A DNA stretch of 14,183 nt from JABMPR01 sp964508765. Its GTDB lineage: Bacteria > Fidelibacterota > UBA8477 > JABMPR01. Below the pieces are notes generated by a model. The model did not search any database. It saw nothing but the letters and a program-made list of their open reading frames with translations, and had not been told where the DNA came from. The first letter of the stretch is position 1, and each line of letters begins with the position of its first letter. This document shows positions 1 through 7,071 of this stretch, in pieces. A program made the translations under genes and the position numbers. The DNA lies in contig CAZDVD010000052.1 of assembly GCA_964508765.1 (NCBI GenBank), positions 1 to 14,183 of the forward strand, read 5' to 3'.

Positions 1-137
1 ACTATCAGGGCATTGGTCTGGGTTTAGCACTTACGAAACGCTATCTCGACATGAACAATGTAAATATACAGGTAGAAAGTGAGAAGGGCCGTGGCTCGAC
101 TTTTACTCTCATTTTCCCTGATCACACAAATACATAG
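1..137 (+). CDS. Sensor histidine kinase, C-terminal end (partial)
   Basis: Only the last 44 codons are visible; the gene begins before the window. The reading frame starts at base 3 and ends at TAG 135-137. The residues show the G2 box of a HATPase_c domain (GIGLGLALTKRYLD), followed by VESEKGRGSTFTLIFP, the usual last two strands of a histidine kinase ATPase domain. Nothing follows the ATPase domain, so there is no C-terminal receiver domain on this chain. Which signal it senses cannot be told from this end. It points toward licD but is separated from it by about 156 bases, so co-transcription is possible but not shown. Confidence 0.85.
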   Translation, partial: YQGIGLGLALTKRYLDMNNVNIQVESEKGRGSTFTLIFPDHTNT

Positions 138-293
138 TTCGCTTACCACAAATTACACTCCCCCAAAAAAAGGATAAACCTTCTTGCTTATTCAAGAGTG
201 GTTCTCACCCTGTCCAAGATTTTTTATTTTGGAATGAACTGTGGGTAGATTTTTGCTTACTTTGATTTAGGTTGAAGTAACAGGGAGACGCAT

Positions 294-902
294 TTGGCCG
301 GTAATAATAAACTATCCGATGGAAACAATCTTCAAATTGCAGAAAAGATGCTCTACGATGTGGTTCAAATTTTTGACCTGCTTCATATGCCCTACTGGTT
401 GGAAGGTGGAACACAGATCGGTATTGTCCGCGAGCAACGTCTTTTACCTTGGGACAATGATATGGATATCTCCATGTATGACACTCACAAGCGGAAACTC
501 TGGTTACTCATACCACTCCTTTTGTTCCGTGGGTATCGTTTGACACTTCAAAACCACCAGGTTGATATGGGTCCCTTTAAAAAAGGGGAACTCAAAATTA
601 TCAAAATTCGCAACTTCACCCGTCACCTAAAGAAGGGGAAAGTTACCCTGGATGTATTCATAAAGCGCAAAGTTGAAGATCAATGTTATTGGGTGGTGGG
701 GATCGAAAAGCGAGTTCTTAAATCCACACCTGCTCACTTTACCGAGTCACTTACGGAGATTGGCTTTAAGGGTAAGGATTACCTCATCCCATCTGATTAT
801 GATGGCTACCTCACCTATCGCTATGGAACCTGGAGAGAGCCTCAAATGGAATGGGATTTTCGAGTAGACGATCAAGCTATTGTAGAAAAGGATTATGAGT
901 GA
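294..902 (+). CDS. LicD-family phosphotransferase/nucleotidyltransferase-like protein
   Basis: Predicted 202-residue cytoplasmic protein of the LicD family, whose best-known members transfer phosphocholine from CDP-choline to cell-surface glycans. The family signature is at residues 37-58: EGGTQIGIVRE followed by LPWDNDMDI. It matches the LicD pattern of Gly-Gly-Thr, an Arg, then a PWD-x-D-x-D metal site (D54, D56, D58). The start is TTG at 294, supported by AGGGAG at 282-287 with 6-base spacing; no in-frame ATG lies near the true N-terminus. The stop TGA overlaps the GTG start of the next gene by 4 bases, so the two are translationally coupled. The acceptor and the exact phospho-alcohol cannot be read from sequence; phosphocholine is inferred from the LicC-like neighbour. 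Confidence 0.8.
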   Translation: MAGNNKLSDGNNLQIAEKMLYDVVQIFDLLHMPYWLEGGTQIGIVREQRLLPWDNDMDISMYDTHKRKLWLLIPLLLFRGYRLTLQNHQVDMGPFKKGELKIIKIRNFTRHLKKGKVTLDVFIKRKVEDQCYWVVGIEKRVLKSTPAHFTESLTEIGFKGKDYLIPSDYDGYLTYRYGTWREPQMEWDFRVDDQAIVEKDYE

Positions 903-1654
903 AAGCGATTATTATTGCCGCTGGAACCGGCACACGACTCTACCCTATCACTAAGGATATACCCAAAAGTTTGGTAGATGTAGGCCAGGGATTGACCCTG
1001 CTTGAAACCCAGTTACACAGTCTTAAAGAGTGTGGTATCAAAGATATTGTCCTCATTATTGGATACAGAGCCCATCAAATTGAAGCCAAGCTGGATGAGT
1101 ATCGATCTGATTTCGATTTTGAAATCGTGTACAATCCATTCTTTGAAACCTCCAACAATCTGGTTTCAGTTTGGATGGCCAGGCATTGTTTTTCAGATGA
1201 ATTCATCACCATTAACGGGGATGACATGTTTGATGCATCGGTCCTCCGTGATCTCATGAAAAGCTCCCATTCCATCACCATGGTCACAGATGTAAAGGAC
1301 CAGTATGATGAAGATGACATGAAAATCATCTCAGTCGATGGTCTGGTTAAAAGGGTGAGTAAAAAAACCCCTCTCGATGAGGCCAATGGTGAATCAGTTG
1401 GGATTATTAAATTTTGTGGTGCTGGTCCCGATATTTACAAGGATATGCTTGAGTCAATGGTCCGTGATCCTGAAAATTTGAATGTCTTCTACTTGAGAGC
1501 CATTCAGAATATCATTGATGCTGGTCATGAAGTACATTTTAGTGAGTGCAATCCCAAGGACTGGGGTGAAATTGATTTTCATCCTGATCTTGAGATGATC
1601 AGGCAGTATGTGAGTCAGACTAACCTGGTAGAACGAATCCTGGATAAATCCTAA
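899..1654 (+). CDS. LicC-like sugar/choline-phosphate nucleotidyltransferase
   Basis: Predicted 251-residue nucleotidyltransferase with a Rossmann-like GT-A fold. The N-terminal IIAAGTGTRLYPITKDIPKSL (residues 5-25) contains the GxGxRxxPxTxxxPK nucleotide-binding loop. NGDD at 106-109 and the EID...D region at 224-230 are the expected metal-binding positions. The segment around residues 79-92 (NPFFETSNNLVSVW) resembles LicC-type phosphocholine cytidylyltransferases more than glucose-1-phosphate enzymes. The start is GTG at 899 inside the licD stop region, with an AAAAGGA ribosome binding site at 886-892. Likely role: make a CDP-activated alcohol (for example CDP-choline) for the adjacent LicD protein. 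An alternative is another CDP- or UDP-activated phosphorylated substrate. No choline kinase (LicA) or transporter (LicB) is in view. Confidence 0.82.
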   Translation: MKAIIIAAGTGTRLYPITKDIPKSLVDVGQGLTLLETQLHSLKECGIKDIVLIIGYRAHQIEAKLDEYRSDFDFEIVYNPFFETSNNLVSVWMARHCFSDEFITINGDDMFDASVLRDLMKSSHSITMVTDVKDQYDEDDMKIISVDGLVKRVSKKTPLDEANGESVGIIKFCGAGPDIYKDMLESMVRDPENLNVFYLRAIQNIIDAGHEVHFSECNPKDWGEIDFHPDLEMIRQYVSQTNLVERILDKS

Positions 1655-1679
1655 CTACATATAGGGAGAAATTATCCAA

Positions 1680-2897
1680 TTAATCATCTTCTTCGGTTAC
1701 CTCGAGAATCTTGAGACCACCCAGCCCACCAGCCACAAATAGATATTTTTTGTCAACCTTTACTGCATTGACTGATTCTAAATCATCCAGACGAAACTGA
1801 CCAATCATTTCCAGATCATCCACATCACAATCTTTTGAATCAAATTTATCTTTGGTGTATGCCACATAGACACCCGCTTCACCATTGGACATGTAGAGCG
1901 TTTTGCTATCGGTTGAGGCAGCGTTTGTAACCGTTACTGATGGGTCCAGACCGTCAACCACGGGAGGGGCGATCTGTTCGATTACTAAACCATCCTCGAG
2001 ACAAATAATTTGGGTCCCACCATCCCCGAGAGCTAAAACCGCTTTTTTACGGTGAATTTCAATGGTTGATTTTGAAAAATTAATACTAGCGCCCTCAAGC
2101 TCATAATCATTCAAAAATTCACCTGAATCATAATCAAAGACCACCAGTCTGGCTGGAGTTCCCGCGACAACAGCAACATCATTTCCATCAGTTGCTACAC
2201 CACGTGCATCTTCAACTGGCAAGGATAAGACAACTTCATCGTTGCTAAGTTTGATCACGGTGACGTGTCCACTATCTGCTCCCGAAGTAACAAAAAGATG
2301 GTTGCCTGTCACCTCAACATCGGTGGCAGCCCAGCTGGGGACATCAAATGTTTCCGTGTCATCTGTGAGTTCATCATTTTTAACGCGGACTTTTTCCACA
2401 ACGGCAGGTGAATCAAATTCATCCCGGTTTGTCGCCATGGCCAGATAGAGGTGATTATCTTTAAATGTTAAGCCGTTCACATCTGAATCAGTGAAAAGCA
2501 TGGAAGATTCTAATTCTGGATCTTCTTCATCTTTAATATTAAAAATATCTACTGCCCCCAAATAAGGCTCACCAATCATATTGTAGGAAACATAGGCTTT
2601 ATTTGATTTAATAAATATATCTGTCGCCTGAAGGACCTGCCCATCAATGCTCGGCGGATCTACTTCAGCGATCAAAACCAGACTCACTGGATCTGCTGCG
2701 GATTTAGCCAGACCTTCTGTTTGCAGGGAAGTATCAATTTCAATAACTTCATTAACATATGCAACTCGACTAGAGAGTGTCGATAGATCATTTTCTAAAA
2801 TGATGCGTCCATCTTTGGGTGGTTCTGTACAATAATTGAGAATTCCTACCATGATCATGATGGCCAAGATGGGTAGTATTTGTGTTCTTCTTTTCAT
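1680..2897 (-). CDS. LVIVD-repeat putative surface lipoprotein
   Basis: Predicted 405-residue exported protein. Residues 1-22 form a signal peptide (KRR followed by a hydrophobic stretch) ending in ILNYC. Cys23 is a candidate lipidation site, although Tyr at -1 departs from the usual lipobox. The rest consists of beta-propeller-like repeats of the LVIVD type. These include AVDIFNIKDEEDPEL, TDVEVTGNHLFVTSG and a final NAVKVDKKYLFVAGGLGGLKILEV, each with the pattern 'value, residues, LFVA-GG-GLKI'. Such proteins are common in FCB bacteria and sit at the cell surface; their function is unknown. The ATG start is preceded by AGAGG with good spacing. It lies downstream of the YaiO-type gene on the same strand (142 bases between) and converges on licC with only 25 bases between stops. 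Confidence 0.75.
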   Translation of the reverse strand: MKRRTQILPILAIMIMVGILNYCTEPPKDGRIILENDLSTLSSRVAYVNEVIEIDTSLQTEGLAKSAADPVSLVLIAEVDPPSIDGQVLQATDIFIKSNKAYVSYNMIGEPYLGAVDIFNIKDEEDPELESSMLFTDSDVNGLTFKDNHLYLAMATNRDEFDSPAVVEKVRVKNDELTDDTETFDVPSWAATDVEVTGNHLFVTSGADSGHVTVIKLSNDEVVLSLPVEDARGVATDGNDVAVVAGTPARLVVFDYDSGEFLNDYELEGASINFSKSTIEIHRKKAVLALGDGGTQIICLEDGLVIEQIAPPVVDGLDPSVTVTNAASTDSKTLYMSNGEAGVYVAYTKDKFDSKDCDVDDLEMIGQFRLDDLESVNAVKVDKKYLFVAGGLGGLKILEVTEEDD

Positions 2898-3039
2898 TTT
2901 AAACCTCTGTAAAATAATTTCATCGCGCCAAGATGGCTTGAAAATCCCCAGAACCTAATCAAGATATTTTTTATCCTATCTCGTGTAATATATATCACTT
3001 AGGTAAATATTACTATCACGCCTACTTGTGGAAGCCAAT

Positions 3040-4359
3040 TTAATAATTTCTGGTTAGCGCAATCTGCAGCCCTGTATCACCACGATAGGCATCTCGCCTT
3101 GTTTCCAGATTGGAAAAATGAAGTCCCACATTCAGGTCATATTGAGGTTTAACCTCGATTTTTAATGTGGCTCCAAAACTGCGACTTCCCAGAAAGTCAA
3201 TCTCTTCCCCACCCAGATTGGCATCCGGGGAAACACCTGAACCTATATACAAGTCGACATAGTTTGACGGATTTGATAGATATTTGCGTACTGCGAAAAT
3301 CCAAGTTTTTGATAGACTGGAATTTGAGGGTGAAACATAGGTTTTCGCACTGATCCAATAGGATTGCCAGTATTTTCCCAGAGAACCTACATAAATAGGA
3401 ATCTGCTTGTCGGGGACCTCCAGATATCTAAAACCCAGTGAAGCTTCAAAACTCCTGGGGAGTGCCTGGAAAACTTCCAGACCCATTCTAAAAGAGGGAA
3501 ATAAATCAGATTTTGAGAATCCAATACCTGTGTACAGATAGGTTCCCTTTCGGATGGTTGGATATGATTCTACCTCCACCTGAGTGGCTGTTTCCTGGAA
3601 ACGGTTGGCGTAGTTGAACTTGAAGATAATGGGACCAAAGGCTAACGACTCTTTATGCTCAAGGGAAACCCAATGCCAGGGATCAAGACTTGGCTCCACC
3701 ACAACAAATTGCCATTCCGTGTTGGTTTCTGCCAGGCGATTGTAGGCATAGCGCACCGTTGTTGATCGAGAGGACTTCGCTTGCATTTCTGTTTCAGAAC
3801 GAGCAGTCTCTTCGGTTTTCTCAGCCAGAGTCACACGCTGTTGAAAGGCCAGGGCATCTTCATTCCCAGGATCCAGTTCCAGAATAAGATCCACAATGTC
3901 TAGTGCTTCATCAATCCGCTCCTGTTTGGCAAAAATCTGCATCTGTTTCAACTTGTAGTTGATATCGTTGGGATAGATCTGAATTGAGCTAGCCAAGAAT
4001 TCCAGGGCCTTTGCATCCTGGTTCGACCAGATGTAAGTATTCAACAGGGCATTCCGAGCATCTTGATAGGTTTCCACTGCCTCAACAACCTGAATAAGCT
4101 CTGCTTCAGCCTGTGCATAATTGCCGTCCCAACTATAGCACCGCCCCAGTAAAATTCTAAAGTCATGATAATCGGGACTTTGAGATAGGGCATGCTGACA
4201 CATCTCAATCGCCCGCTCTCGGCTACTGGTATCCATGGCAGCCTGGCGAGCCTCAATAAAGAGAGAATCCAGGTTTTCACCTGCCAGGATAGTTGATGGA
4301 AGCATAAAAATGATCAGCAGAAGTATGCGAGGGAGGAAAAGTCTAATAGTTTTTTTCAT
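3040..4359 (-). CDS. TPR protein with YaiO-type outer membrane beta-barrel
   Basis: Predicted 439-residue envelope protein. A signal peptide covers residues 1-26 (KK, hydrophobic core, then ILA before GEN). Residues about 30-180 are tetratricopeptide-like repeats, for example YHDFRILLGRCYSWDGNYAQ and INYKLKQMQIFAKQERIDEA. Residues about 195-439 read as amphipathic beta strands and match the YaiO-type outer membrane domain pattern (FEASLGFRYLEVPD, SRSFGATLKIEV, ETRRDAYRGDTGLQIALTRNY). The chain ends in an aromatic residue, as expected for a barrel insertion signal. YaiO-type barrels occur near polysaccharide genes, and an export role is plausible but unproven. The upstream ribosome binding site is weak (GGG about 9 bases before ATG). 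The gene follows a broken membrane gene on the same strand. Confidence 0.82.
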   Translation of the reverse strand: MKKTIRLFLPRILLLIIFMLPSTILAGENLDSLFIEARQAAMDTSSRERAIEMCQHALSQSPDYHDFRILLGRCYSWDGNYAQAEAELIQVVEAVETYQDARNALLNTYIWSNQDAKALEFLASSIQIYPNDINYKLKQMQIFAKQERIDEALDIVDLILELDPGNEDALAFQQRVTLAEKTEETARSETEMQAKSSRSTTVRYAYNRLAETNTEWQFVVVEPSLDPWHWVSLEHKESLAFGPIIFKFNYANRFQETATQVEVESYPTIRKGTYLYTGIGFSKSDLFPSFRMGLEVFQALPRSFEASLGFRYLEVPDKQIPIYVGSLGKYWQSYWISAKTYVSPSNSSLSKTWIFAVRKYLSNPSNYVDLYIGSGVSPDANLGGEEIDFLGSRSFGATLKIEVKPQYDLNVGLHFSNLETRRDAYRGDTGLQIALTRNY

Positions 4360-4441
4360 ATAATACCCAGTTGTGTTTCACCCAGCCAGAGGGTTTTCAT
4401 TGCGCAATTTAAATATAAATAAGACAATTTTCCCAGGATAA

Positions 4442-5092
4442 TTAACTCTCTTCACCTCGAAGCAGGCCCCAGGAGTAAAGTAGTATCGTTACAAAAAGTA
4501 GAGGTGCCAGAATCATCAGTACAAAATCCCGGGAAAAGAACAACAACTGCTTGCCGCCAGACAAAAATGCCAGGGAAATTCCAACAGCACTAATCAGTGT
4601 TCCTCCCACTGAAACCATGAGGAATTTTATATTCACCAGTCCCCTCTTGAAAGTCAGGATAGGAGTGACAATAACAACGATTCCAGCTGTACTATGAAAT
4701 ACTGGATATACGATTCTAGACATGAGTGGTGCATCCATAAAGCGGCTCGCAGTAATAAGAATTAATCCAAGAAGATAAGAGCAAGATAAGCTTTTTCATA
4801 TTTTGGATTGAACCTGAAAATTAAGCCTGTTGCCCATGAAAAAGGGATTAATGACGATACGATGGCAACCAGCTTATTGCTGGTGCCCTCACCCATGATG
4901 CCCAGAATGTCCCATCCCAGAATATTTAAGCAAGGCAGCCATGCCAAGGACGGCAAGTGCCACCCCATGATAATAGTCTGAGGAAGATCCCTCTTCTCTG
5001 TTACGCATACGATTGCCCAAAGTCCCTAGAGCAAAAACCAAAGCCATAGCAGTACCCATTAAAAATAACTGATCCAGGAAATTCATATTCAT
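4442..5092 (-). pseudogene. Polytopic inner-membrane protein interrupted by two frameshifts
   Basis: Three overlapping or adjacent minus-strand reading frames look like pieces of one membrane protein of about 215 residues. Piece one (5092-4889) begins MNMNFLDQLFLMGTAMALVF after an AGAGAG ribosome binding site and ends in GMGHSGHHG. Piece two (read from about 4968 to 4762) carries the hydrophobic stretch LVAIVSSLIPFSWATGLIF. Piece three ends at 4442; upstream of its first ATG its frame stays hydrophobic (LGLILITASRF). Joined at about 4770 it reads YLALIF/LGLILITASRFMDAP without a break in character. Pieces one and three share a frame and piece two is shifted, so the two shifts compensate. I do not recognise the family. 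Alternatives are two real short proteins or two sequencing errors. Confidence 0.55.
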
Positions 5093-5135
5093 TACTCTCT
5101 ACGACAAAGATAGTTTTGTAAACACCTTCTAATCT

Positions 5136-5164
5136 AACTGGTATTCCATAAGGGAAAACCAGTT
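5136..5164. repeat. Inverted repeat (hairpin) in divergent promoter region
   Basis: AACTGGTATTCC at 5136-5147 pairs with GGAAAACCAGTT at 5153-5164 across a 5-base loop, giving a 12-base stem with one mismatch. It lies between the divergent membrane gene (minus) and ssb (plus). No T-run follows on either strand, so it does not look like an intrinsic terminator. It could be an operator for a dimeric regulator or a structured leader of the minus-strand transcript. Confidence 0.5.
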
Positions 5165-5236
5165 GTTCTCAGGATTTGAATCGTTCGAGAATATTACATT
5201 CTTTTTTATATACTGTTAAATATTTAACTTTTTTCC

Positions 5237-5265
5237 TTGTTTCTGGCTCTTTCTATCGATAAAAT
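5237..5265 (+). promoter_or_regulatory. Candidate sigma70-type promoter for ssb
   Basis: TTGTTT at 5237-5242 and TAAAAT at 5260-5265 are separated by exactly 17 bases, close to the TTGACA-N17-TATAAT consensus. The -10 box ends 33 bases before the ssb ATG. No Bacteroidota-type TAnnTTTG box was noticed in the same place. Confidence 0.5.
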
Positions 5266-5285
5266 ACTCCCAATCAAAACCAACA

Positions 5286-5294
5286 AAAGGAGGG
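5286..5294 (+). promoter_or_regulatory. Strong Shine-Dalgarno site of ssb
   Basis: AAAGGAGGG lies 4 bases before the ATG at 5299, a near-perfect match to the anti-SD sequence. It fixes the ssb start. It is also informative about the organism, because classical Bacteroidota seldom use strong SD sites. Confidence 0.8.
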
Positions 5295-5298
5295 TATT

Positions 5299-5700
5299 AT
5301 GCAGCGCAATAGCGTGAACAAAGTGCTATTGGTTGGACGTACAGGCAGCGATGCTGATGTGCGTTACACAACAAAGGGAATGGCTATCGCCAACATCAGC
5401 GTGGCCACGACAGAGACCCGCAAAGATGGAAAGGGAGATTTCCAGGATACTACAGAATGGCACCGGGTTGTCGTTTTTGGTAAGATTGCCGAGTTCACAG
5501 AGAACTACGTGAAAAAAGGTGCCTTGATTTATGTGGAAGGAAGACTTCAGACACGACAATGGGAGGATAAAGAAGAAAAACGTCATTACATGACTGAAGT
5601 TGTCGGGGAAAAACTCACCATGCTGGGTGGCTGGAAAAAAGGTGGTGAAGAAAGCGCCACCGTGGCGGTTGCTAAAGCAGAAGAGGAAGTTCCCTTCTAG
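5299..5700 (+). CDS. ssb: Single-stranded DNA-binding protein
   Basis: Predicted 133-residue single-stranded DNA-binding protein that coats ssDNA during replication, repair and recombination, normally as a homotetramer. Residues 1 to about 110 form the OB-fold typical of bacterial SSB: NKVLLVGRTGSDADVRYTTKG, then ATTETRKDG, TTEWHRVVVFGKIAEF and YVEGRLQTRQWEDKE. A short linker leads to the acidic tail EEEVPF, the variant of DDDIPF through which SSB binds partner proteins. The linker is short, so the protein is at the small end of the family. The start is set by a strong ribosome binding site. The gene stands alone, divergent from the membrane gene and convergent with the creatininase-family gene. 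Its TAG stop after VPF shows that TAG is read as stop here. Confidence 0.97.
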   Translation: MQRNSVNKVLLVGRTGSDADVRYTTKGMAIANISVATTETRKDGKGDFQDTTEWHRVVVFGKIAEFTENYVKKGALIYVEGRLQTRQWEDKEEKRHYMTEVVGEKLTMLGGWKKGGEESATVAVAKAEEEVPF

Positions 5701-5892
5701 CTGAATAGAATCTCGGGAAGTTACGCCGGCCGGCACCTACACCAGAATTTCAGCTTTCTAACAAAGGGTTTGTTGCCACCCTAACGGCAGCACCAAAAAG
5801 CAAATCAACCGAAGCTTATAATAAATCATCAAAATCTATTACCACAGAGCTACAGGCAGAAACAACTGTAGACTGTTTATGAATGGATATGA

Positions 5893-6654
5893 CTATTCGT
5901 AGAGATCGTTGAGATCCGCATTGGCAATCTCAACAAATAAATCAGCCATTCTGCGGGTGACCTCTTTGAAATAAGCTTCACCTTTTTCGACTGTGGCCTG
6001 CCTGGGGTTTCCTATGCCTGTATCTTCAGTAACTTCAGACCATTTGCGCTCAGTCCAGGCTCGGCCTTCTCTAATACTTTTGATTTTAATTTTGTGCTCG
6101 GTTCCAGGTCCTGCCTCATTCAGTGGACGAACAAGATCCGGTCGGATATGCAGCATGAGGGATGTTTCCATTTCATCAGCATGATCGCCATCATTATCGA
6201 AATACTTCGATTTATCCACTGTGGTAAACCAGTTGGTGAAAGCCAGAAACATATCTGGGTACTGTAGTCCCAATTCCCTGAGAACAGGTTTGAAATCATT
6301 GCCACCATGAGAATTAAAGATCAAAAATTTTCGGATGCCTTGCCGGTCAAGTGTATCGAGTACATCCCCCACAATAGCGGTCATAGTGCTTGGGTTCAGA
6401 TTAATATCCAGATAAATATCTGTTTGGCCGGTATTCACGCCGAAAGGAATGGTGGGGAGTACCATCACTTTTGCCCCAGCCTCATGAGCCAAACGTGCTG
6501 CTTCTGCAGCGAGATGATCAGATTGCATTACATCCGTGGCGTATGGAAGGTGAAGATTATGTGCTTCCGTGGCACCCCATGGTAGAACAACCAGGTCTAC
6601 CTCTTGTTCACGAACCTGCTTCCAGGTGCTCTCTGCCAATACATAAGGTTTCAT
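5893..6654 (-). CDS. Creatininase-family amidohydrolase
   Basis: Predicted 253-residue metal-dependent amidohydrolase of the creatininase family (relatives cleave creatinine, formamide intermediates or mycofactocin precursors). The family motifs are PWGATEAHNLHLPYATD (E30, H32 and D41 as likely metal ligands), NSHGGN (H116) and GDHADEMETS (H158, E161). The length is normal. The start ATG at 6654 has GAGGA with 6-base spacing. The preceding VanZ-like gene stops 9 bases upstream, so the two are very likely co-transcribed. With the NTN hydrolase further upstream it suggests breakdown of an amide compound; the substrate cannot be identified from sequence. It ends convergent with ssb, 192 bases away, with no convincing terminator seen. 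Confidence 0.88.
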   Translation of the reverse strand: MKPYVLAESTWKQVREQEVDLVVLPWGATEAHNLHLPYATDVMQSDHLAAEAARLAHEAGAKVMVLPTIPFGVNTGQTDIYLDINLNPSTMTAIVGDVLDTLDRQGIRKFLIFNSHGGNDFKPVLRELGLQYPDMFLAFTNWFTTVDKSKYFDNDGDHADEMETSLMLHIRPDLVRPLNEAGPGTEHKIKIKSIREGRAWTERKWSEVTEDTGIGNPRQATVEKGEAYFKEVTRRMADLFVEIANADLNDLYE

Positions 6655-6663
6655 ATAATTTCC

Positions 6664-7071
6664 TCAATCCTCAGTGTTTGAAATTAGTTTCTGACTGGGT
6701 TGTATACCGACCCCATAGACCACCAAGCCTCCTGCAAAATAGGCCAGTATATCCCATGGATCCCGGATAGCTGTCGCATCAATAGCTGGTATCAGGCCTT
6801 CAAATAGAATGCTAAAAATGATTCCCGCACCAACAATATGTGTGATCTTAAATTGAAAATCCTCAGAAATGAGATGAAGACGCCAAGCCAGATAAAATGA
6901 GAGGGGTAGATAGACAGGCAAGGCCAGCATATCCCCTAAATATTTATTGAAGAATCCAATCTCAGGTAACCTGGGGATAAGAAGAAACCTGTTTAATACA
7001 TATATACTTGCTGACACTCCAGCTAAAATCATTAAACGTCTGAGCAATAAATTCATCTTCTGATTATTCAT
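6664..7071 (-). CDS. Small VanZ-like integral membrane protein
   Basis: Predicted 135-residue inner-membrane protein with about four hydrophobic helices. The order of motifs (a short helix, then GDMLALPVYLPLSFYLAWRL, then IIFSILFEGLIPAI and DPWDILAYFAGG) resembles VanZ-like small membrane proteins, in which a conserved Glu and a DxxDILA motif lie in helices 3 and 4. The function of this subgroup is unknown. I chose the ATG at 7071 because it follows CAGGGGATTG and gives the 8-base overlap with the NTN hydrolase stop typical of coupled genes. An upstream in-frame ATG at 7107 would put the start deep inside the preceding gene; a later one at 7056 is also possible. Confidence 0.65.
   Translation of the reverse strand: MNNQKMNLLLRRLMILAGVSASIYVLNRFLLIPRLPEIGFFNKYLGDMLALPVYLPLSFYLAWRLHLISEDFQFKITHIVGAGIIFSILFEGLIPAIDATAIRDPWDILAYFAGGLVVYGVGIQPSQKLISNTED

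Noticed and set aside
138..293. Promoter or small gene between the histidine kinase and licD
   Set aside because: No well-spaced promoter boxes and no convincing small ORF with a ribosome binding site were found; only the licD AGGGAG site is clear.
1075..1386. Minus-strand ORF of 103 codons inside the LicC-like gene
   Set aside because: It is a shadow of the real gene with no ribosome binding site and no protein-like features; the same holds for the antisense ORFs in ssb, the creatininase-family gene and the ABC ATPase.
5758..5777. AACAAA-GGG-TTTGTT hairpin downstream of ssb as a terminator
   Set aside because: The stem is only six base pairs, AT-rich, with no T-run after it; too weak to call.
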